Shown in pieces: positions 15,498-22,861 of a DNA stretch of 64,000 nucleotides (position 1 is the stretch's first letter; the number at the start of each line of letters is the position of its first letter). The stretch covers positions 124,001-188,000 of the forward strand of contig CANNAC010000003.1 in NCBI GenBank assembly GCA_947502495.1, read 5' to 3'. The notes under the pieces are model-generated. The model saw only the letters and a program-made list of their open reading frames with translations, made no database searches and had not been told where the DNA came from. The translations under genes and the position numbers were made by a program. Source of the DNA: an uncultured Flavobacteriaceae bacterium (lineage in GTDB: Bacteria > Bacteroidota > Bacteroidia > Flavobacteriales > Flavobacteriaceae).

Positions 15498-18134
15498 TTG
15501 AGCAAAACGTGGTCTAGTTTAGAATTTGTTTTTCCGTGGAGAAGTTATCAAGCAAAACTTTTAGAAAATTTTGACACGCATATTTTAGATCGTCATTTTC
15601 ATGTAATTGCACCTCCAGGTTCCGGAAAAACTATTTTAGGAATAGAAATCATGCGAAGGCTAGGGAAGAAAACACTAGTTCTCGCGCCAACACTTACTAT
15701 TAGGAATCAATGGGAAGATAGACTTCAATCCTTCTTTACAAAAAGTAAAGATTTTAAATCGTTTTCTTTTGATATAAAAGTGCCTAGTGATATCACGTTT
15801 ATAACTTACCAATCCCTACATGCTTTTTATAAATCTTTTGAAGATAAAGAGGACTACCTTAATTTTTTTAAAAAGCATCATATAGAAACGCTTGTGTTAG
15901 ATGAAGCACATCATTTAAAAAATGCATGGTGGAAATGTTTATTTGAATTAAAAAACAGTGCCCCCTTTTTTGTTGTTGCTTTAACAGCAACGCCTCCTTA
16001 TGATAGTGGTAGAAGTGAGGTGTCTAAGTATTTTAGCCTTTGTGGAGAAATAGATGATGAAATTGCAGTTCCCGATTTGGTGAAAGAAACGGATTTATGT
16101 CCGCACCAGGATTTTGTGTATTTCTCAAAACCCGAAGAGTTAGAGATTTATTTGATTTATGAATACCGACAGAAGATAGCTGAGTTTAAAGATGCATTAT
16201 TACTAGACGAAACCTTTATTTCGTTTATTAAAGCGCATCGTTTTTATAAAAATACAGAAAACTGTTTGGATGAAATATACACTAATACCGAATATTTTTC
16301 GGTATTACTAATCTTTTTGAATGCCTGCGGAATTTCTATTGAAGAGTCTAAATTAAGGACTTTAGGGTTTCATAAAAATGAAAAAATTAAGTTTCCAGAA
16401 TTGTATTTAGATTGGTTAGAAATTTTATTTCAAAACCTGCTAGTAAAAGATCGCGAACAATTGGTTGAAAGGGAAACCTATCTTTTAAAACTAGAGAAAA
16501 AACTCAGGATAATAAACGTTTTTGAAAAGAATAAAGTCAATTTTTTAGGTGAAGAATTACTGTATAAATCGTTAACCAATAGTCCGAGTAAACTTAAAAG
16601 TATCATAACTGTTGTGGATGCAGAGCATTCGAGTTTACAATCCGATTTACGGTGTGTTATTCTTACCGATTACATTAGAAAAGAATTTTTAAATACACCA
16701 GAAGATAACCTTAGTACAATTAATAAAATTGGGGTTATCCCTATTTTCCAACACTTGCGATGTCGTTTTTCTCAAAAAGAAGATTTAGCTGTGCTTACAG
16801 GTAATTTGGTGATTATCCATACCTCTGTAGTAGCTGCTTTTGCTGCTATAGAAAATGAAGAACATTTTTCGTTTGTACCATTAGAAGTAGATGATGCGTT
16901 TGTAATTGTTTCTGCTAAAACAAAGACAAAAAATAGCATCGTAAGTATACTAACTAGCCTTTTTGAAAGCGGAAGTATTAAAGTATTAGTTGGTACAAAA
17001 TCATTATTAGGTGAAGGTTGGGATGCGCCTTCTATTAATAGTTTAATTCTTGCTTCATTTATTGGGTCGTTTGTTTCTTCTAATCAAATGCGAGGAAGAG
17101 CTATTCGTAAAAACCCTAAAAAGATAAACAAAACAGGAAATATTTGGCATTTAGCTTGTATAGATGGCACTGCTAAAAATGGAGGAAAAGATGTAGATAC
17201 GTTAAGAAGGCGTTTTGAAGCTTTTGTTGGGGTAACCAATAATGAAATACCCTATATTTCTAATGGAATGGATCGTTTGGATATTCCGGAACATTTTGAA
17301 AATGTGGATATAGATACTCTAAATTCAGAGATCTTAAAACGTGCGACAAATAGAGCTGAAATTGCCGAAAAATGGAAAGTATCTATAGGGAATGGTACCA
17401 AATTAAGTAAAGAAGTTAAGGTTTTTAACCCAAGCGAATTGCCCTTTAAAAAACAGAAACAAATATATTATTTTGATGTCGTTCGGTTTTTTGTAGTGGA
17501 ATTGTTTTTTTCTATTTTACTGTTCTACTTCGAGTTTATTGTTAAAGGATTTAATGTGATTTTACAACGTGGCATCACCTATTTTATATACTCTTTTTTA
17601 GCCTTTTTTGTGCTCTCTTTCGGGCTCAAACTATATAAGGCTATTACGTTATACATTCGTTATGGTTACTTGTATAAAACCATTCAAAAAATGGGAGAAA
17701 CCATATTAGATTCTTTATATGATTTAGGATATATGATAACCAAAAGAGAGGATGTCTTTATAACTTCAGATCGTATTACTAGTGGTGATGTTATTTGTGA
17801 TTTGGTAGGAAGTACAACCTATGAAACGTCTTTGTTTGCTTCCGCTTTAAGCGAATTGTTAGCTACTATAGATTCGCCAAGATATTTAATTATTAAAACT
17901 AGTTTTTTCAGAAAGACATTAAATATTGAAAACTTTTATCCTGTTCCTGAAATTTTTGGAGATAGAAAAGAGAACGCTATCGTTTTTCAGAAAAATTGGA
18001 GCAAGCATGTTGGTCGAAATAAATTGTTTTATACCAGACAAGTCGAAGGTAGAAGACTGCTTTTAAAGGCTAGGTTGTTTCATGTGTATAATGCGTTTAA
18101 AAAAACATCTAAAGAAGTTACTATCTGGAAATAG
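15498..18134 (+). CDS. Membrane-anchored SF2 (DEAD/DEAH-type) helicase/ATPase with novel C-terminal domain
   Basis: An 878-residue protein starting at a TTG (residues SKTWSSLEFVFPWRSYQAK follow). Walker A is APPGSGKT (about 38-45), Walker B/motif II is VLDEAHHLKN (about 133-142), motif III is LTATPPYD, a helicase-C region contains GEGWDAP, and motif VI is NQMRGRAIRKNP. A long linker separates the two RecA lobes. Two hydrophobic segments at about 663-710 (ELFFSILLFYFEFIV, YFIYSFLAFFVLSFGLKLY) are followed by a ~165-residue domain I do not recognise. Membrane anchoring is unusual for an SF2 enzyme. It interrupts the minus-strand haem genes and ends 4 bp from the convergent ychJ-like gene. Function unknown; a role in DNA uptake, restriction or stress is only a guess. 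Confidence 0.8.
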   Translation: MSKTWSSLEFVFPWRSYQAKLLENFDTHILDRHFHVIAPPGSGKTILGIEIMRRLGKKTLVLAPTLTIRNQWEDRLQSFFTKSKDFKSFSFDIKVPSDITFITYQSLHAFYKSFEDKEDYLNFFKKHHIETLVLDEAHHLKNAWWKCLFELKNSAPFFVVALTATPPYDSGRSEVSKYFSLCGEIDDEIAVPDLVKETDLCPHQDFVYFSKPEELEIYLIYEYRQKIAEFKDALLLDETFISFIKAHRFYKNTENCLDEIYTNTEYFSVLLIFLNACGISIEESKLRTLGFHKNEKIKFPELYLDWLEILFQNLLVKDREQLVERETYLLKLEKKLRIINVFEKNKVNFLGEELLYKSLTNSPSKLKSIITVVDAEHSSLQSDLRCVILTDYIRKEFLNTPEDNLSTINKIGVIPIFQHLRCRFSQKEDLAVLTGNLVIIHTSVVAAFAAIENEEHFSFVPLEVDDAFVIVSAKTKTKNSIVSILTSLFESGSIKVLVGTKSLLGEGWDAPSINSLILASFIGSFVSSNQMRGRAIRKNPKKINKTGNIWHLACIDGTAKNGGKDVDTLRRRFEAFVGVTNNEIPYISNGMDRLDIPEHFENVDIDTLNSEILKRATNRAEIAEKWKVSIGNGTKLSKEVKVFNPSELPFKKQKQIYYFDVVRFFVVELFFSILLFYFEFIVKGFNVILQRGITYFIYSFLAFFVLSFGLKLYKAITLYIRYGYLYKTIQKMGETILDSLYDLGYMITKREDVFITSDRITSGDVICDLVGSTTYETSLFASALSELLATIDSPRYLIIKTSFFRKTLNIENFYPVPEIFGDRKENAIVFQKNWSKHVGRNKLFYTRQVEGRRLLLKARLFHVYNAFKKTSKEVTIWK

Positions 18135-18138
18135 CTAT

Positions 18139-18528
18139 TTAATTTTTAGCATAACCAAGGTAATACCATCTATCGTTTTCTTTTACAAAAGCAGATTTTT
18201 CATGAATCACATCTACTTTTCCGTTTTCATAAAAATACGCATTAAAGGTTACCGTTCCTTCTTCGTCCTTTTCTAAACCTTTGGTAGTTTCTTGTACTTC
18301 TAATTTAATCCACTCTACAGATTTTGCCCATTTAACAATCGCTTTTTTTTCAGAGGTTGGTCTTGTAGAGCTATGATGTGTTTCCATTAAATAATCGCCA
18401 TTTGCTAATACAAATGCGCTATATCTGGAGCGCATGAGTTGTTGTGCTGTTTCTGTTTTTCCATTATTTAAATGAAAGACTTCACAGCATGCTTTATAGG
18501 TTTTATTATTTCCGCAGTAGCAATTCAT
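18139..18528 (-). CDS. YchJ-like SEC-C motif protein
   Basis: A 129-residue protein. It begins with a SEC-C-type zinc-binding motif (CYCGNNKTYKACC) and continues with the YchJ (UPF0225) pattern AQQLMRSRYSAFVLANGDYLMETHH and a C-terminal NTF2-like beta-rich part (FNAYFYENGKVDVIHEKSAFV, DRWYYLGY). Biochemical function is not established for the family. The gene starts 1 bp after the stop of the hemF frame, so it is translated from the same transcript. Confidence 0.88.
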   Translation of the reverse strand: MNCYCGNNKTYKACCEVFHLNNGKTETAQQLMRSRYSAFVLANGDYLMETHHSSTRPTSEKKAIVKWAKSVEWIKLEVQETTKGLEKDEEGTVTFNAYFYENGKVDVIHEKSAFVKENDRWYYLGYAKN

Positions 18529-18529
18529 T

Positions 18530-20044
18530 TTATACCCAATCTATAGGATTTTGTAATACTTCAATTAAATGTTCTTCTTCACTACCAGCTTCTGGATGAT
18601 GGTCATAAACCCATTGTACATGAGGCGGAAGACTCATTAAAATACTTTCAATTCTTCCGTTTGTTTTTAAACCGAAAAGGGTTCCCTTATCATGCACTAA
18701 ATTGAATTCTACATAACGACCACGACGAATTTCTTGCCAATCGCGTTGTGCTTTCGTATAGTCTAAATCTTTTCTTTTTTCAGCAATAGGAACATAGGCT
18801 TCAAGGAAACTATCTCCAACTTCGGTAACAAAATCATGCCAGTTTTGCATACTCATTTCTTCGGAAGCTTTGCAATAATCGAAGAATAAACCGCCAATAC
18901 CACGACCTTCATTTCGGTGTGCATTATAGAAATATTCGTCGCAACGTGCTTTATATTTTGGATAAAATTCTGGATTGTGTTTATCGCAAGCTGTTTTGCA
19001 AGTCTGATGAAAGTGTTTCGCATCCTCATCAAACAAGTAGTAAGGCGTTAGATCTTGTCCGCCACCAAACCATTGGTCTACAATATTTCCTTCTTTATCA
19101 TACATTTCAAAGTAACGCCAATTCGCGTGTACTGTTGGGACCATTGGGTTTTTGGGATGTAATACCAAGCTTAATCCGCAAGCAAAGAAATCAGCATCTT
19201 CTACACCAAAATACTTTTGCATAGAATCTGGTAATTTACCGTGAACCCCAGAAATATTAACGCCTCCTTTTTCAAAAACGTTTCCGTTTTCTATTACTCT
19301 GGTTCTTCCGCCACCACCTTCAGGACGTTCCCAGATGTCTTCTTGAAAGGTTGCTTTACCATCCACTTTTTCTAGGCCAGCTGTAATGGAATCTTGTAAT
19401 TGATGTATGTATTTGAAAAATGTATCTTTCATAGTACTATTAAAACCTATGTGGTTATTATTTATAACTGTTGTGTCTTTTGTTTCTTGTGGACCTGCGA
19501 GGTTTTCAAAACCTTGTAGGTCTTTATTATGTGAAATAATAAAGTTTTCTTTACTATCAAACAAGTTTAAAACGTAGTCTTTTTTTATTTGAATTATGTC
19601 TTTTTTTGTTTCGATATAGCTTGAGAACGAAGAATACTCATATGTTGTAAAATCACTAACCAAACCATGAGTTTCTGGATTTTTATGAATATATAATACA
19701 AGGTTCTTTAAATAATCTTCATTTTCAATTCTTTTTCTTTTAAAATGTTTTTCAAAAAGACTGCCAGTTCTAGAGTTTTGCTTATTAAATGCTTTTGCAT
19801 ACGCATTAAAAAGATTTGAAATCGCTTGAGTCGCTATTTTTTCAACAGAAACAACTTGAACTATAAAATGAAAATGATTATCTAATAAGCAATATGAAAC
19901 TAGTTCCAGTTTTGTGTCAAAATGCTTTTTTACCAGTTTTAGAAAATATGCTTTGTTTTCTTTATTATTAAAAATAGTGGTACCATTAACTCCTTTGTTG
20001 TAAATGTGGTAGTAATGATTTATTTCTAATTTTTCTAGATTCAT
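18530..20044 (-). CDS. hemF: In-frame fusion of a REP-associated tyrosine transposase (RAYT) to coproporphyrinogen III oxidase
   Basis: One 504-codon frame holds two unrelated proteins. Residues 1 to about 183 are a Y1/RAYT transposase: HUH motif NHFHFIV, candidate catalytic Tyr in NAYAKAFNK, and the family features GSLFEKHFKRK and IHKNPETHGLVSDF. Residues 205-504 are a complete oxygen-dependent coproporphyrinogen III oxidase starting at an internal ATG (19432, MKDTFFKYIHQ). It has the family blocks EDIWERPEGGGGRTRVIENG, FGGGQDLTPYYLF and YVEFNLVHDKGTLFGL and the normal length of 300 residues. The ~20-residue joint is partly encoded by a palindromic repeat (19492-19522). HemF may be made as a fusion or from its own start at 19432; no strong promoter is visible there. 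Confidence 0.85.
   Translation of the reverse strand: MNLEKLEINHYYHIYNKGVNGTTIFNNKENKAYFLKLVKKHFDTKLELVSYCLLDNHFHFIVQVVSVEKIATQAISNLFNAYAKAFNKQNSRTGSLFEKHFKRKRIENEDYLKNLVLYIHKNPETHGLVSDFTTYEYSSFSSYIETKKDIIQIKKDYVLNLFDSKENFIISHNKDLQGFENLAGPQETKDTTVINNNHIGFNSTMKDTFFKYIHQLQDSITAGLEKVDGKATFQEDIWERPEGGGGRTRVIENGNVFEKGGVNISGVHGKLPDSMQKYFGVEDADFFACGLSLVLHPKNPMVPTVHANWRYFEMYDKEGNIVDQWFGGGQDLTPYYLFDEDAKHFHQTCKTACDKHNPEFYPKYKARCDEYFYNAHRNEGRGIGGLFFDYCKASEEMSMQNWHDFVTEVGDSFLEAYVPIAEKRKDLDYTKAQRDWQEIRRGRYVEFNLVHDKGTLFGLKTNGRIESILMSLPPHVQWVYDHHPEAGSEEEHLIEVLQNPIDWV
19492..19522. repeat. REP-like palindrome inside the RAYT-HemF junction
   Basis: Plus-strand arms GACCTGCGAGGTTTT and AAAACCTTGTAGGTC pair over 15 bp (two G-T wobbles) around one base. 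It is translated on the minus strand as DLQGFENLAG. It contains a GTAG tetranucleotide in one arm, as many RAYT-recognised REPs do. Confidence 0.85.
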
Positions 20045-20062
20045 TTTTAGATTTTTTTAAGA

Positions 20063-20093
20063 GACCTACAAGGTTTTTAAAACCTCGCAGGTC
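20063..20093. repeat. REP-like palindrome upstream of RAYT
   Basis: The same 31-bp palindrome as at 19492-19522 but inverted and with one base changed in the centre. It lies between the stop of the GNAT gene and the ATG of the RAYT frame, so it is likely within the 5' leader of the fused gene. Confidence 0.85.
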
Positions 20094-20118
20094 TAACTTC
20101 ATATTTATTCCATTGAAA

Positions 20119-20147
20119 CCAGTCGGATTTTCAAAACCTGCTAGGTC
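20119..20147. repeat. Degenerate third copy of the REP-like palindrome, supplying the GNAT C-terminus
   Basis: The right half (AAAACCTGCTAGGTC) matches the other copies well and the left half (CCAGTCGGATTTT) is degenerate. The last codons and the stop of the GNAT gene (RPSRF-stop on the minus strand) are read from this copy. Confidence 0.65.
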
Positions 20148-20676
20148 TGTATAATTCGTATAACTCCATATCTAACGGACTTTCATTAGTTGGAGTGAAT
20201 TCGTTCTCTAGTGTTTTTTGCCAAACAAAACCATTGTTTAAAGCCACGTTTACACTCGGTAAATTGTCTTTATGTGCAATGATTTGAAGCGTTTTTATGT
20301 CTAAATGATTAAAAGCGTATTCGGATAATAGTTTTACAGCTGTTGAAATTATTTTTTTCCCTTTAAAAGGATAGCCAATGCAATAGGCAAACTCGCCTTG
20401 TTTTATCGAGTGATCTAGTTCTTTGATATAGATTATTCCTGCTAATTCTCTAGTCTCGGAATGTTTTAAAGTGAATAGATATTCTTCTTTTTTTTCAAAT
20501 TGCTTGACTTTCTTTTCCGTAAACAGTTTGGCTAAAGTTGGTGTTAAGTTCTCTTTTAAGGTTCCTGGGAAATAACGATGAAAGCGATCTTCATTCGAGA
20601 CCATGAAATCGCAAAGTTTCCAAGCGTCTCCACTATGGATAGGATTTATTTCGAAGTCGTCAAAATATAAAGTCAT
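20131..20676 (-). CDS. GNAT-family N-acetyltransferase (RimJ/RimL-like)
   Basis: A 181-residue acetyltransferase of the RimJ/L type. N-terminal strand region LYFDDFEINPIHSGDAWKL; acetyl-CoA-binding part FAYCIGYPFKGKKIISTAVKLL; then LQIIAHKDNLPSVNVALNNGF, the usual beta-5/alpha-4 segment in which a residue lines the pocket. Its substrate (protein N-terminus or small molecule) cannot be told. The start codon overlaps the stop of the upstream EI24-like gene by one base (TAATG). The final residues RPSRF and the TGA are supplied by a REP-like palindrome, so the native C-terminus may have been replaced. Confidence 0.85.
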   Translation of the reverse strand: MTLYFDDFEINPIHSGDAWKLCDFMVSNEDRFHRYFPGTLKENLTPTLAKLFTEKKVKQFEKKEEYLFTLKHSETRELAGIIYIKELDHSIKQGEFAYCIGYPFKGKKIISTAVKLLSEYAFNHLDIKTLQIIAHKDNLPSVNVALNNGFVWQKTLENEFTPTNESPLDMELYELYRPSRF

Positions 20677-21428
20677 TAGTTTAAAGTTTCTGTTTCTGGT
20701 TTTAGTAGTTGTACTGTACTTATAGTAGCAGCAGTAACACTAAGCGGTAAAACCAAAATTACACCAAGTACTGGAATTAATAAAAAGAGCATAAAAACGA
20801 TTCCGTTTCCTATGGCAACGCCTCTATTTTTTCTAATAAATTGTATGCTTTCTCGATAATTAAAATGTCTCTCTAAAGTATAATCCATATTACCAAAACC
20901 TGCGTAATATGCTTGTAGTGAAAATAATAAAATAGTCGAAAATATATTGACTACAGGAATAAACTTAAGTACTAGTAATGGCATGGTGAACAAGAGTTCT
21001 TTTCCTAAGTTTCGAATATTAAGACGAATTCCTCGCCATAACTGTTCTTTAAAAGAAGTTTTACGATGGCTGTGATTTTCTATTCCTGTTAAGTGTGCTT
21101 CAATTTTCTCGGAAACCGGACTCATAAATGGCGCAGAAAGTGCCATGATGATATGCTTATAAACGATTAATCCAATGGCTAGAACGGTAATTCCGCCGAT
21201 GAATGTAGAAATAGAAGTGAAGGTTTCTTTTCCCCATTCCCAAAACCAGATTTTTGCGATGAAATTACCAACATTATCCGATAAACCATAAGCGGTAACA
21301 CCTATTATAGCTGCGGTTACTAAGCTGATAATTATTGGTATGAAAAAGAATTTCCAAAGTTTTAATTTAGAAATTAATGCGAAACTGTTTGCGTATGCTT
21401 TTAAGCCTTTTAGTATGTTTTTAACCAT
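20676..21428 (-). CDS. EI24/CysZ-like multi-pass membrane protein
   Basis: A 250-residue membrane protein with about four to five hydrophobic segments (FFFIPIIISLVTAAIIGVTA, FIGGITVLAIGLIVYKHII, LLVLKFIPVVNIFSTILLFS, GIVFMLFLLIPVLGVILVLP) and the central LSAPFMSPVSEKIE motif typical of EI24 domain proteins. CysZ relatives carry sulfate, but the role in Bacteroidota is unproven. I place the start at 21428 (MVKNILKGLKAY). The frame continues 26 codons upstream through a dispersed repeat, giving residues (ASTNASIANARLGFKTKT) that do not belong to the family. It sits between hemE and the GNAT gene on the same strand. Confidence 0.8.
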   Translation of the reverse strand: MVKNILKGLKAYANSFALISKLKLWKFFFIPIIISLVTAAIIGVTAYGLSDNVGNFIAKIWFWEWGKETFTSISTFIGGITVLAIGLIVYKHIIMALSAPFMSPVSEKIEAHLTGIENHSHRKTSFKEQLWRGIRLNIRNLGKELLFTMPLLVLKFIPVVNIFSTILLFSLQAYYAGFGNMDYTLERHFNYRESIQFIRKNRGVAIGNGIVFMLFLLIPVLGVILVLPLSVTAATISTVQLLKPETETLN

Positions 21429-21531
21429 AGTTTTCGTTTTAAAACCAAGCCTTGCGTTAGCGATTGAAGCATTTGTTGAAGCTCTTTTTTTTGCTATTAA
21501 AAGCAAATAAAAAGCGACTGCGGAAAGCGCG

Positions 21532-21597
21532 ACCTACTTTTTTATAACTATAAGTAGTAATTAGCAACGAGATGTTACTAAAAAAAGTAGGTAACGC
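21532..21597. repeat. Dispersed long hairpin element upstream of the EI24-like gene
   Basis: ACCTACTTTTTTA (21532-21544) pairs with TAAAAAAAGTAGGT (21579-21592), flanked by GCGACTGCGGAAAGCGCG and GGTAACGCCC. The flank GCGACTGC-GAAAGC recurs on the minus strand near 10850-10890, and GGCGTTAC recurs at 36821, so this is one member of a dispersed family. It fills most of the hemE to EI24-like gap. Confidence 0.55.
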
Positions 21598-21687
21598 CCA
21601 AATTATTCTTATTCGTAATCCTTTTTTTTGAAAATATATTACTGTATTTAATCTTTTTAAGGTAACTATTTCTTCCCATTGGGAAGA

Positions 21688-22722
21688 TTAAGATGGGCTT
21701 TTATACTCTTTTACTGCATCAATAAAAGCTTTAGCATTTTCTAACGGAATGTTTGGTAAAATTCCGTGACCTAGATTTACAATGTACTTGTCTTTACCAA
21801 ATTCGTTAATCATTTGGTGTACCATTTTCTTGATTTCTGCAGGAGGTGAAAATAAACGGGTTGGATCAAAATTACCTTGAAGCGTAATGTTTCCGCCAGT
21901 TAAATAACGCGCATTTCTTGCCGAGCATGTCCAGTCTACACCTAAAGCTGCAGCGCCAGATTTTGCCATTTCGTCAAGTGCAAACCAACATCCTTTACCA
22001 AATGCAATCACCGGAGTTTCGTCTTTTAAAGCATCGATAATTTGTTGGATATATTGCCAAGAAAATTCTTGATAATCTACTGGAGAAAGCATGCCTCCCC
22101 AAGAATCGAATACTTGAACCGCATTAACACCTGCTTTTACTTTTTCTTTTAAGTAAGCGATGGTTGTATCTGTAATTTTTTGTAATAATTTATGTGCAGC
22201 AACCGGGTTGGTAAAGCAAAATTCTTTGGCTTTATCAAAGTTTTTTGAACCTTGCCCTTGTACACAATAGCAAAGGATGGTCCAAGGCGAACCAGCAAAA
22301 CCAATTAATGGAATATCATCGTTTAGTTTTTCCTTAGTCATTTTAATGGCATCGTAAACGTAGCTTAAAGCTTCTTTTACGTCTGGAACGATTACGTTAT
22401 CGACATCTTTTTGTGAACGAATAGGATTTGGTAAATATGGACCAAAGTTTGGTTTCATTTGTACCTCAATATTCATTGCTTGTGGAATCACTAAAATATC
22501 ACAGAATAAAATGGCAGCATCCATTCCGAATCTACGAATTGGTTGTACGGTAATTTCACTTGCTAATTCTGGTGTTTGACAACGGGTAAAGAAATCGTAC
22601 TTTGCCTTTATCTCCATGAATTCTGGAAGATAACGACCTGCTTGACGCATCATCCAAACTGGTGGACGTTCTACTATTTCTCCTTTTAATGCTCTTAAAA
22701 ATAAATCGTTTTTTATACTCAT
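21688..22722 (-). CDS. hemE: Uroporphyrinogen decarboxylase
   Basis: A 344-residue cytosolic enzyme that removes four carboxyl groups from uroporphyrinogen III to give coproporphyrinogen III. The N-terminal signature [17 protein letters not shown] includes the substrate-binding Arg residues. Other family blocks are [39 protein letters not shown] and [18 protein letters not shown]. It is downstream of hemCD on the same strand, but the 139-bp gap is filled by dispersed palindromes. Confidence 0.97.
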   Translation of the reverse strand: MSIKNDLFLRALKGEIVERPPVWMMRQAGRYLPEFMEIKAKYDFFTRCQTPELASEITVQPIRRFGMDAAILFCDILVIPQAMNIEVQMKPNFGPYLPNPIRSQKDVDNVIVPDVKEALSYVYDAIKMTKEKLNDDIPLIGFAGSPWTILCYCVQGQGSKNFDKAKEFCFTNPVAAHKLLQKITDTTIAYLKEKVKAGVNAVQVFDSWGGMLSPVDYQEFSWQYIQQIIDALKDETPVIAFGKGCWFALDEMAKSGAAALGVDWTCSARNARYLTGGNITLQGNFDPTRLFSPPAEIKKMVHQMINEFGKDKYIVNLGHGILPNIPLENAKAFIDAVKEYKSPS

Positions 22723-22728
22723 ATTTTT

Positions 22729-22858
22729 GTCATTCCTGCGAAAGCGGAAATATTTTTAATTCAACTTGATTTCAATGGTCATTGCGATACAAATATGTTT
22801 ACTTTGGCAATCTGTTATTGAAGAGATTACCACGTCATAGCGTTCCTCGTAATGACAG
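22729..22858. repeat. Two different dispersed palindromic elements between hemE and hemCD
   Basis: 22729-22751 is a GTCATTCCTGCGAAAGCGG-type element. About 22777-22858 reads TCATTGCGATAC ... GCAATCTG ... GAGATTACCACG ... CTCGTAATGAC, an imperfect long palindrome of a type common in Bacteroidota intergenic DNA. The pair occupies the whole gap. Confidence 0.65.
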
Positions 22859-22861
22859 CTA

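Larger units (their letters stand above)
19492..20093 (-). mobile_element. RAYT transposase unit bounded by inverted copies of its likely cognate palindrome
   Basis: The RAYT coding part (20044 to about 19490) is bracketed by two 31-bp palindromes. One lies 19 bp upstream of its ATG (20063-20093) and one at its natural C-terminus (19492-19522). The two differ at one base in 31 and are in opposite orientation. RAYTs are known to act on REP-type palindromes flanking their own genes, so this is a plausible intact or domesticated unit. Its 3' end has lost a stop codon and reads into hemF. Whether the transposase is active cannot be judged. Confidence 0.7.
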
